From JAEKLB01 sp050249235 (GTDB taxonomy: Bacteria > Actinomycetota > Acidimicrobiia > Acidimicrobiales > CADCSY01): DNA of 20,695 nt. This document shows, piece by piece, positions 15,246 through 20,695 of the stretch. The notes under the pieces are model-generated. The model was not told where the DNA came from, did not search any database, and saw nothing but the letters and a program-made list of their open reading frames with translations. The first letter of the stretch is position 1, and the number at the start of each line of letters is the position of its first letter. The position numbers were made by a program, and so were the translations under genes. The stretch covers positions 1 to 20,695 of the forward strand of contig JBFWQW010000051.1 of NCBI GenBank assembly GCA_050249235.1, given 5' to 3'.

Positions 15246-15962
15246 TCAGTCCAGCCGGTAACCGTGGCCCCAGACCGTGGCCAGGGGCAGGGCCTCGCCG
15301 AGCTTGCGGCGAAGCTGGCGGACGTGGACGTCGACCGTCCGCTCGTCGCCGTACCAGTCGGCGCCCCACACCCCGTCGAGCAGCTGGCGGCGGCTGAGCG
15401 CCAGGCCCCGGTTGGCCGTGAGGAAGAGCAGGAGGTCGAGCTCCCGGGTGGCGAGCCCGACCGGGGCGCCGTCGACCCGGGCCTCCCGCCGGCCGGGATC
15501 GACCTCGAGGGCGCCGAGCACGGTCACGTCGGTCGCCGGGGCCGGCCCGTCGGCCCGTCGCAGGATCGCCCTGACCCGCGCCACCAGCTCCCGGGGCGAG
15601 AAGGGCTTCGTGACGTAGTCGTCGGCACCGAGCTCGAAGCCCACCACCCGGTCGATCTCGTCACCCCGGGCCGTCAGGAGCATCACCGGCACGTCGCTCG
15701 TGGCCCGCAGCCGGCGGCAGACCTCGAACCCGTCGAGCCCGCCGGGCAGGCCCACGTCGAGGACCACCAGCTTCGGCCGGTGGCGCTCGACGGCCGCCAA
15801 CCCGGCCTCGCCGTCGGCGGCGAGGTAGGGGCGGTAGCCGGCCTCTCCCAGGTAGAGCCCGACGAGGTCGGCGATGTTCGGGTCGTCCTCGATCACGACG
15901 ACGGCCGCGGCCTCCCGGCCGGCGGCCTTCGTCGTCTCCGTCTCTCGCGGCACCGGCGCCAT
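15246..15962 (-). CDS. OmpR/PhoB-family response regulator
   Basis: A 238-residue DNA-binding regulator. The receiver domain has acidic residues Glu25/Asp26 (VIEDDPN), phospho-acceptor Asp69 (VVLDVGLPG), Thr97 (LLTAR) and Lys119 (VTKPFSPREL). The C-terminal winged helix has ELDLLLFLTANRGLALSRRQLL, then DERTVDVHVRQLRRKLG, ending YRLD, as in OmpR/PhoB. ATG 15962 adds a roughly 20-residue charged N-terminal extension ahead of the receiver; no Shine-Dalgarno or clear -10 is visible before it. First gene of the five-gene unit. The phased repeats just upstream suggest it binds its own promoter. Confidence 0.95.
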   Translation of the reverse strand: MAPVPRETETTKAAGREAAAVVVIEDDPNIADLVGLYLGEAGYRPYLAADGEAGLAAVERHRPKLVVLDVGLPGGLDGFEVCRRLRATSDVPVMLLTARGDEIDRVVGFELGADDYVTKPFSPRELVARVRAILRRADGPAPATDVTVLGALEVDPGRREARVDGAPVGLATRELDLLLFLTANRGLALSRRQLLDGVWGADWYGDERTVDVHVRQLRRKLGEALPLATVWGHGYRLD

Positions 15963-15986
15963 CGTCGCGTGCCGACGGCCGACGAG

Positions 15987-16017
15987 CGGTGAGGGCCGTG
16001 TGAGGGTTCGGTGAGCG
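15987..16017 (-). promoter_or_regulatory. Three 11-bp-phased direct repeats, probable response-regulator binding site
   Basis: On the minus strand CTCAC occurs three times, its plus-strand complement GTGAG being at 15989-15993, 16000-16004 and 16011-16015. Spacing is exactly 11 and 11 bp, one helical turn. The units read TCACCGA, TCACACG and TCACCGC with 4-bp gaps, the architecture of PhoB/OmpR-class sites and close in form to the mycobacterial PhoP box. They lie 27-53 bp before the regulator ATG, where an activator would touch the -35 region. Confidence 0.6.
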
Positions 16018-16163
16018 ACCGGCCGGGGATGGCCGCGGCGACGGCCGCCGCCCGTCCGGTCGCGGCGATCGGAGGATGTCGGTGCAGGGCAGGCTGGTCT
16101 CGACGTCGGCGGCCGCTCGAAGCCCAGAAGACGGACTCGCAGAGGCGACCAACGACCACTGCC

Positions 16164-16187
16164 GGCCGACAGAGGCTTCCGTCGGCC
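16164..16187. repeat. Inverted repeat in the 320-bp intergenic stretch
   Basis: GGCCGAC (16164-16170) and GTCGGCC (16181-16187) are exact complements, and the centre is partly self-complementary. The whole stretch 15963-16282 holds only the phased repeats, this palindrome and the hairpin at 16243-16267; I see no gene in it. Function unknown: terminator or operator. Confidence 0.35.
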
Positions 16188-16242
16188 TGCATCGTCGGGC
16201 ATGCACGAGGTCCACATCTTGGATCGGGCCAGGTCTGCGAAC

Positions 16243-16267
16243 CCCGACGCCCTCGGAGGTCGTCGGG
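16243..16267 (-). terminator. Hairpin downstream of the DUF6159-like gene
   Basis: CCCGACG (16243-16249) pairs exactly with CGTCGGG (16261-16267), and CCT/AGG pairs inside it. It begins 15 bp past the stop at 16283 on the minus strand. No U-tract. Confidence 0.5.
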
Positions 16268-16282
16268 CGTGCAGAGGGCGGG

Positions 16283-17110
16283 TCAGCCCTTGGGGCGGAA
16301 GGCCCCGGACAGGACGTCGGCGTCGAAGGCGGGGTCGACAGCCAGGCCGTTGGCCCAGCGGTAGAGGGCGGTCTTGAAGATCGCGGAGAGGGCGGACGTC
16401 ACCGCCGCGACCACCATGAGCCAGGCCCCGGCCGCGGCCACGCCGACCAGGAGCACGACCGTCGAGCCCGAGCCGAGGGCGGCCATGCCGACCACCAGGC
16501 TGGGGAGGCAGGCGACGAAGCCGAGCAGGCCCATCCCGAAGTTGAAGGTGACCTGCTCGCCCCACGTCCGGCGCACCATTGCGGCCGAGCGCTTGAACGC
16601 GTCGATCGCCCCGAGGTCCTCGAAGACGATCACGGGCAGGGCGAGGAAGGAGAGCACGCCGAAGGCGACCCGTCCGGCCCAAGAGACGAAGCGGCCCAGC
16701 AGCCCGAAGCGCTGCTCGAACTGGTCGAGCACGAGGGAGACGACCGTAGCCATGACGGCCCAGCCGAACAGTCGGCCGGCGCGTGTCCAGGCTCCGGCGA
16801 CCGCCGACCGGAGATCGGGCTGGCCCCCGGTCATTCGCTCGGCTGCGCCCGAGATCACGGCTGCCTGCCCCACCGCCGATACCCAGGTGGCAGCCACCAT
16901 GGCGAAGAAGCCCAACAGCCACAAGGCCGGCTTCTGGGTCTCGGCGGCCTCGAGGCCTCCCAACAGGACGATGCCGGGTCCGGCGATCAATCCGAAGGCG
17001 AGCAGAGCGGCCAGCCCGGCGACCACGGGGATGACGGCCAGCTCGCGGTCCTTGGCCAGGACCGACCACGAGGCCTTGCCGATGCGCCAGGCGTTGCCGA
17101 TGCGTTCCAC
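16283..17110 (-). CDS. DUF6159-like integral membrane protein
   Basis: A 275-residue protein of unknown function. The start (ERIGNAWRIGKASWSVLAKDRELAVIP) matches my recollection of DUF6159 N-termini: a short amphipathic helix, then W-x-V-L-x-x-D-x-E-L before the first TM. Five or six TM segments follow, near 25-50, 62-85, 110-130, 145-165, 200-225 and 228-250. PVIVFEDLGAIDAFKRSAAMVRRTWGEQ between TM segments is a conserved-looking cytosolic loop. GTG 17110 is preferred, since the open frame upstream is not protein-like; GATGGT 6 nt before it is a weak -10. A 6-bp palindrome (17114-17128) overlaps that site. It is 55 bp after the VOC gene and may be co-transcribed. Confidence 0.8.
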   Translation of the reverse strand: MERIGNAWRIGKASWSVLAKDRELAVIPVVAGLAALLAFGLIAGPGIVLLGGLEAAETQKPALWLLGFFAMVAATWVSAVGQAAVISGAAERMTGGQPDLRSAVAGAWTRAGRLFGWAVMATVVSLVLDQFEQRFGLLGRFVSWAGRVAFGVLSFLALPVIVFEDLGAIDAFKRSAAMVRRTWGEQVTFNFGMGLLGFVACLPSLVVGMAALGSGSTVVLLVGVAAAGAWLMVVAAVTSALSAIFKTALYRWANGLAVDPAFDADVLSGAFRPKG

Positions 17111-17165
17111 CCCCGGACCATCGGTCCGATCGGGTGGCGGGTGTAGCCCCGGATGCGACCGGCGC

Positions 17166-17660
17166 CTACAGGCGCAGCGGCTTCGTCGGGGTGAGGAGGA
17201 GCATCGGGTCCGACCGCCAGTCGGCGTCGGCCACGTCGACGTAGAGCTCGATCTCGTTGCCGTCCGGGTCGAGGATGTAGAGGCTGTGCGTGACCGTGTG
17301 GTCGCTGGCGCCGACGACCCGCTCACCAGCGGCCTGGACCCGCGCCAGCATGGCCCGCAGGTCGTCGTCGGTGTCGCCGACCTTGAGCCCGAAGTGGTAG
17401 AGCCCCACCCGCCGGCCCTGCGGGATGGGTGTGGCGTCGGGGCCGACCTGGATCAGGAGCAGCTCGTGGTGGGTGCGGCCGCTCGAGAAGGCCGCCACCG
17501 GTGCCGGCGAGTCCTCGGGCGTGATGCGCCGCCAGCCGAGCACGTCGCCGTAGAAGGCGGCCGACCGGGCGACGTCGCGCACGTAGAGCACCAGGTGGCC
17601 GAGCTCCTGCACGCCGGCCTGCGCCGGCGCCACCGCGCCCGTCACGCTCGAGTCACCCAT
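17166..17660 (-). CDS. VOC protein, extradiol (catechol) dioxygenase-like
   Basis: A 164-residue vicinal-oxygen-chelate protein. His22 (LGHLVLYV), His89 (GLYHFGLKV) and Glu138 (NEIELYVD) are placed as the 2-His-1-carboxylate Fe(II)/Mn(II) ligands of ring-cleaving dioxygenases. HHELLLIQ, HTVTHSLYILDPDGNEIELY and the DADWR tail are typical of catechol-2,3-dioxygenase-like members. Ring cleavage of a catechol is plausible, but other VOC reactions cannot be excluded. ATG 17660 has a good Shine-Dalgarno (GGAGGGAG, 17675-17668), as expected for an internal operon gene. It lies 63 bp after fur. Confidence 0.87.
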   Translation of the reverse strand: MGDSSVTGAVAPAQAGVQELGHLVLYVRDVARSAAFYGDVLGWRRITPEDSPAPVAAFSSGRTHHELLLIQVGPDATPIPQGRRVGLYHFGLKVGDTDDDLRAMLARVQAAGERVVGASDHTVTHSLYILDPDGNEIELYVDVADADWRSDPMLLLTPTKPLRL

Positions 17661-17723
17661 CGCACGCTCCCTCCGACTGGTGGGGTCACGGTACCGGCGC
17701 CAGGCCCGGGCGGACCCGGCCGC

Positions 17724-18161
17724 TCACCGACCGCCGGGCGCGGGGCTCCGCTCGGCGCAGGCCGAGCAGACGCCCCGGAAGGTCACCTCGAGCTGGCCCA
17801 GGGAGAAGCCGTGCTGCTCGGCGCGGGCCAGGCCCACGCCGTCGAGGCCGCTGGGGTGCACGTCGTAGACCATCCCGCAGGCCTGGCAGACGAGGTGGTG
17901 GTGGCCGTCGCCGACGTTCGGGTCGTACTGGCTGGCCGTCCCCCGCACCCGGACCTCGTGCAGCTCGCCCATGGCGACCAGCTCGTTGAGGGTGTTGTAG
18001 ACGGTGGCCTGCGAGAGCTCGGGCACGATCCGACGGGCGCCCGCCAGCACCTGCTCGGCGGTGAGGTGGACGTGGTCGCCCTCGAGGACGGTGGCCACCG
18101 CCCGGCGCTGGGGGGTGAGCCGCCAGTCGCGCCGGCGGAGCCGCTCGAGGAGGGACGTCAC
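17724..18161 (-). CDS. Fur-family metal- or peroxide-responsive repressor
   Basis: A 145-residue cytosolic regulator. The N-terminal winged helix runs RLTPQRRAV, then LSQATVYNTLNEL as recognition helix. His30 and His32 (GDHVHLTAEQV) and the H87-H88-H89 motif (HHHLVC) are metal-site residues. C92-x-x-C95 and C132-x-x-C135 form the structural Zn site. These fit Fur/Zur/PerR, but sequence alone does not separate them. GTG 18161 is set by the family N-terminus and by TAGCGT 6 nt upstream. A perfect palindrome overlaps that promoter, suggesting autoregulation. The downstream VOC and DUF6159-like genes may belong to its transcript. Confidence 0.93.
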   Translation of the reverse strand: MTSLLERLRRRDWRLTPQRRAVATVLEGDHVHLTAEQVLAGARRIVPELSQATVYNTLNELVAMGELHEVRVRGTASQYDPNVGDGHHHLVCQACGMVYDVHPSGLDGVGLARAEQHGFSLGQLEVTFRGVCSACAERSPAPGGR

Positions 18162-18167
18162 CCGTCC

Positions 18168-18191
18168 ACGCTACCTGGAACGGTTCCAGGT
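18168..18191 (-). promoter_or_regulatory. fur promoter with a 9-1-9 palindromic operator
   Basis: On the minus strand TAGCGT (18173-18168) lies 6 nt before GTG 18161. ACCTGGAAC-G-GTTCCAGGT (18173-18191, plus strand) is a perfect palindrome filling the space between the -10 and -35 positions. Bound protein would block RNA polymerase. Fur-family operators are palindromes of this size. Confidence 0.65.
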
Positions 18192-18254
18192 CGGCCGGGG
18201 TGGTAATGGCGGGGAGGGCAACGCCAGGCGGTCCTCGCGACCGTTCTCTGTCGT

Positions 18255-18279
18255 CTCGAGCGGAACGATGCCGCTCGAG
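18255..18279 (-). terminator. Hairpin downstream of the LLM oxidoreductase gene
   Basis: CTCGAGCGG (18255-18263) and CCGCTCGAG (18271-18279) are exact complements with a 7-nt loop, 49 bp past the stop at 18328. No U-tract. Confidence 0.5.
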
Positions 18280-18327
18280 TCGACGGAGCACGGGACGACG
18301 CGCCGGTTGGCGGTCGGGTGGCGAGGA

Positions 18328-19272
18328 TCAGGTCCCGGCCAGGCGGGCCACGACGGGCGCCAGGGCGTCGACGGCGTCGAGGCCGATCCCCACCGCGCTG
18401 AGGCCGAACCGCTCCCGCCGGGCGACGAGGTCGTCGACGATCTGGTCGACGGTGCCGCACAGCGTGTGGGGCGAGGCCAGCGCCTGGTCGGCCGTGAGCC
18501 CGAACGACGGCGCCAGCGCCTCGGCGAGCCCGGCCCGGTCGTCGGTGACGGCCACGAGGTGGACCCGGGCCTGGAGCTCCAGGTGGCCGAACCGCTCGCC
18601 GGCGGCGGCACGGATCCACGCCACCTTCCGGTCGGTGGCGGCGGCCGTGGCGTCGGGCCCGGCCGAGGCGTCGATGACGCCGGCCGCCATCGACGGGTTG
18701 AGCCCCACGATGTCGGCCTGGCGGGCGGCCAGCTCGAGGATCCGCCGGCCGCCGCCCCCGACGAGGATCGGCGGGTGCGGGCGCTGCACGGGCGACGGCG
18801 TGCCCTGCAGGCCGGTCACCCGGTAGTGGGCCCCCTCGTAGTTGCAGGGCTCGTCGAGGAAGAGCTGCTTCAGCACCTCGATCGCCTCCTCGAGCCGTTC
18901 GATGCGCACGCCGGCCGGGTCGAGCGGGATGCCCGCCCGCTCGTAGTCGGCCCGCATCCACCCGGCCCCGACGCCCAGCTCGAAGCGGCCCCCCGACAGG
19001 ACGTCGAGGGTGGCCGCCTCCTTGGCGAGCACGACCGGGTGGCGGTAGTCGTTGCAGAACACCATGGCCCCGAGGCGCAACGACGTGGTGGCGTCGGCCG
19101 CGGCCATCAGCGCGGCGATCGGCGCCAGCTGCTCGTCGAGGTGGTCGGACACCGTGAGCCGGTGGTAGCCGAGGCTCTCCACCTTCCGGGCCAGAGCCCG
19201 CCAGGACGCCGCGCTCACCTCCGGCGGCGACGAGCACTGCACACCGAAGCGGAAGGGCTTCGGCTCCGGCAT
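18328..19272 (-). CDS. LLM-class (F420-type) flavin-dependent oxidoreductase
   Basis: A 314-residue TIM-barrel protein of the luciferase-like monooxygenase superfamily. FRFGVQCSSPPE opens strand 1. LTVSDHLDEQLAPIAALMAAADAT, VFCNDYRHPVVLAKEAATLDVLSGGRFELGVGAGW and HPPILVGGGGRRILELAARQADIVG are typical of actinobacterial F420-dependent members close to TIGR03621. It should transfer hydride between F420 (or FMN) and an unknown substrate. ATG 19272 fits the family N-terminus. GTG 19287 overlaps the upstream gene's stop as GTGA and may be the real start, adding five residues. It is co-transcribed with the alkyl-DHAP synthase-like gene. Confidence 0.93.
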   Translation of the reverse strand: MPEPKPFRFGVQCSSPPEVSAASWRALARKVESLGYHRLTVSDHLDEQLAPIAALMAAADATTSLRLGAMVFCNDYRHPVVLAKEAATLDVLSGGRFELGVGAGWMRADYERAGIPLDPAGVRIERLEEAIEVLKQLFLDEPCNYEGAHYRVTGLQGTPSPVQRPHPPILVGGGGRRILELAARQADIVGLNPSMAAGVIDASAGPDATAAATDRKVAWIRAAAGERFGHLELQARVHLVAVTDDRAGLAEALAPSFGLTADQALASPHTLCGTVDQIVDDLVARRERFGLSAVGIGLDAVDALAPVVARLAGT

Positions 19273-19283
19273 CGGTGAGCCGC

Positions 19284-20695
19284 TCACCCGGGCCCGACGA
19301 TCTTGCCGGGGTTGAGGCGGTGGTCGGGATCCACGCCGTCGAAGAGCGCCCGCACCATGGCCACGCCGGCCGGCGAGATGTCGTCGGCCAGCCAGCGGGC
19401 ATGCTCGACGCCGACGGCGTGGTGGTGCGACAGCGTGGCGCCGTTGTCGACGAACGCCTGCTGGACCGCGGCCTTCACCCGGTCGTACTGGTCGAGGGGC
19501 GGTCGACCGGTCGCCGAGGGCCGGAAGGCGAACGTGAAGTAGAGGCAGGCGCCCGAGTGGTACGAGTGCGAGAGGTGGCACATCACGAAGCCCTGCACAC
19601 CGAGCTCGTCGAAGGCCTCGCCCGCGGCCCGGCGCACCTCGGTGTGCAGCGACTCGAGCCGCGACCACGGGGCCGACGTCTCGGACACGTCGGCGTAGCC
19701 GCCCCGGTCGAGGAGGAAGTCCCGGATGTAGGGCGTGTCGAACTTCTTCTGGTCGTAGAGCTGGCCCGGCCCGGTGCCGACGGCTACCCCGCCGTGGGCG
19801 GACACGATGCGACCGACCGAGCGGCGCTGCCGGCGCACGTGGTCGGCACCGCCCTCGAAGCCCACGAACGAGAGGCAGGTGCGGTCGAGGTCGAAGCCCT
19901 TGACCCGCTTGAGGAACTGCTTCACCCCGGCCGACTTGAGCGCCGACACCACCGAGCCGGCCCTGGTCGTCGACAGCGAGAACTGGGTCTCGTCGGCGTC
20001 GGACACGCGGGTCACGGAGGGCGCGACGTCGCCGGCGGCGATGGCCCGCATGGCGGCCAGACCGGACGACCAGTCGGGGAAGAAGTAGCCGATGATCGTG
20101 CGGACCTCCGGGAGGCGGTGCACCTGCACGGTGGCGGCGGTGATCACGCCGAGTCGCCCCTCGCTGCCGAGCACCATCTCCCGCACGCTCGGGCCGGTCG
20201 ACGTCGAGGGAACCGCCGTCGTCGCCAACACCCCGGCCGGCGTCACCACCCGCACCGCCCGGGTGATGTCGGCGATGTCGCCGTACTTGTCGGACTGCAT
20301 CCCCGACGAACGGGTGGCGATCCAGCCGCCGAGGGTCGAGTGGTTGAACGAGTCCGGGAAGTGGCCGAGCGTCCATCCCCGGGCGTTGAGCTGGTCCTCG
20401 AGGCCGGGGCCGAGCGCGCCGGCCTCCACCACCGCCAGGCCGGCATCGACGTCCACCTCGACGACCCGGTCGAGGCGGGCCAGGTCGAGCGAGACGACGG
20501 CCCGGGACTCGTCCCGGGGCGCCTCGAGGCTGCCCGCGATGTTCGTGCCGCCGCCGAAGGGGACGAGCACGGCGTCGGCCGCCACCACCGCGGCCATCAC
20601 GGCCTCCACCTCGGACTCGGCGCCGGGGTAGACGACGAGGTCGGGCAGGCGGCCGAAGTCGCCCGAACGGACCCGGACCAGGTCACGCAGGCTCT
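19284..20695 (-). CDS. FAD-binding oxidase, alkyldihydroxyacetonephosphate synthase-like (N-terminus outside window)
   Basis: About 470 residues are visible and the frame runs off the window's end, so the true start is missing; ATG 20609 is internal. The PCMH FAD domain shows VPFGGGTNIAGSLE, then GHFPDSFNHSTLGGWIATRSSGM, then MVLGSEGRLGVITAATVQV. The C-terminal part has YIRDFLLDRGG, SETSAPWSRLESL, the active-site SHHHAVG, and HRLNPGKIVGPG. Order and motifs match AGPS, which swaps the acyl chain of acyl-DHAP for a fatty alcohol to make ether lipids, and its mycobacterial relatives. Whether this bacterium makes ether lipids is unknown; a glycolate/lactate-type oxidase is the alternative, but SHHH and SAPW favour AGPS. 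Its stop overlaps the LLM gene (GTGA). Confidence 0.92.
   Translation of the reverse strand, partial: SLRDLVRVRSGDFGRLPDLVVYPGAESEVEAVMAAVVAADAVLVPFGGGTNIAGSLEAPRDESRAVVSLDLARLDRVVEVDVDAGLAVVEAGALGPGLEDQLNARGWTLGHFPDSFNHSTLGGWIATRSSGMQSDKYGDIADITRAVRVVTPAGVLATTAVPSTSTGPSVREMVLGSEGRLGVITAATVQVHRLPEVRTIIGYFFPDWSSGLAAMRAIAAGDVAPSVTRVSDADETQFSLSTTRAGSVVSALKSAGVKQFLKRVKGFDLDRTCLSFVGFEGGADHVRRQRRSVGRIVSAHGGVAVGTGPGQLYDQKKFDTPYIRDFLLDRGGYADVSETSAPWSRLESLHTEVRRAAGEAFDELGVQGFVMCHLSHSYHSGACLYFTFAFRPSATGRPPLDQYDRVKAAVQQAFVDNGATLSHHHAVGVEHARWLADDISPAGVAMVRALFDGVDPDHRLNPGKIVGPG

Noticed and set aside
15893..16192. Small minus-strand gene in the space before the response regulator
   Set aside because: Its composition is Arg/His-rich without any domain or ribosome site, and it overlaps the regulator and its binding repeats.
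1..20695. CRISPR arrays, insertion sequences, prophage or attachment sites
   Set aside because: No regularly spaced identical repeats, transposase or integrase motifs, or terminal repeats with target duplications were seen.

Overview
The window looks like chromosome from a very GC-rich, free-living actinobacterium, plausibly class Acidimicrobiia or a relative (inference). The reasons are near-universal G/C at third codon positions, frequent GTG starts, an F420-type luciferase-like oxidoreductase, an actinobacterial-style short valyl-tRNA synthetase, and many first genes that seem to be leaderless: a TANNNT-type -10 hexamer ends 6-7 nt before the start codon. I see no insertion sequence, phage gene, CRISPR array, tRNA or rRNA.

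Layout. 1-1013 (+): end of an ABC-2 exporter operon (ATPase C-terminus, then permease, ATGA overlap). 1052-4043 (+): a small VOC protein and valS, converging on an MscS channel gene (4104-5090, -) through a 24-bp perfect inverted repeat. 5174-5692 (+): YqgE/AlgH (UPF0301). 5709-7328 (-): succinate-semialdehyde dehydrogenase-like gene followed in frame by a 52-codon orphan reading frame. 7544-8950 (+): lipoprotein made of delta-60 repeats. 9032-9922 (-): two unknown small membrane proteins joined by a possible 20-residue leader peptide. 10034-10675 (+): ACT-domain protein.

10909-15962 (-) is a compact five-gene unit: OmpR/PhoB-type response regulator, sensor kinase, a five-TM His-rich protein with an uncharacterised C-terminal domain, maf and dus. 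Junctions overlap or are very short. Three CTCAC half-sites spaced exactly 11 bp lie before the regulator gene. This is the best candidate in the window for an undescribed system: a two-component switch wired to a probable metal-handling membrane protein.

16283-18161 (-): a Fur-family repressor gene with a 9-1-9 palindrome between its -10 and -35 positions, followed by an extradiol-dioxygenase-like VOC gene and a DUF6159-like membrane protein. 18328-20695 (-): an alkyl-DHAP synthase-like flavoprotein (N-terminus outside the window) coupled to an F420-type LLM oxidoreductase. Convergent gene pairs are separated by strong GC-rich hairpins without U-tracts, probably bidirectional terminators.
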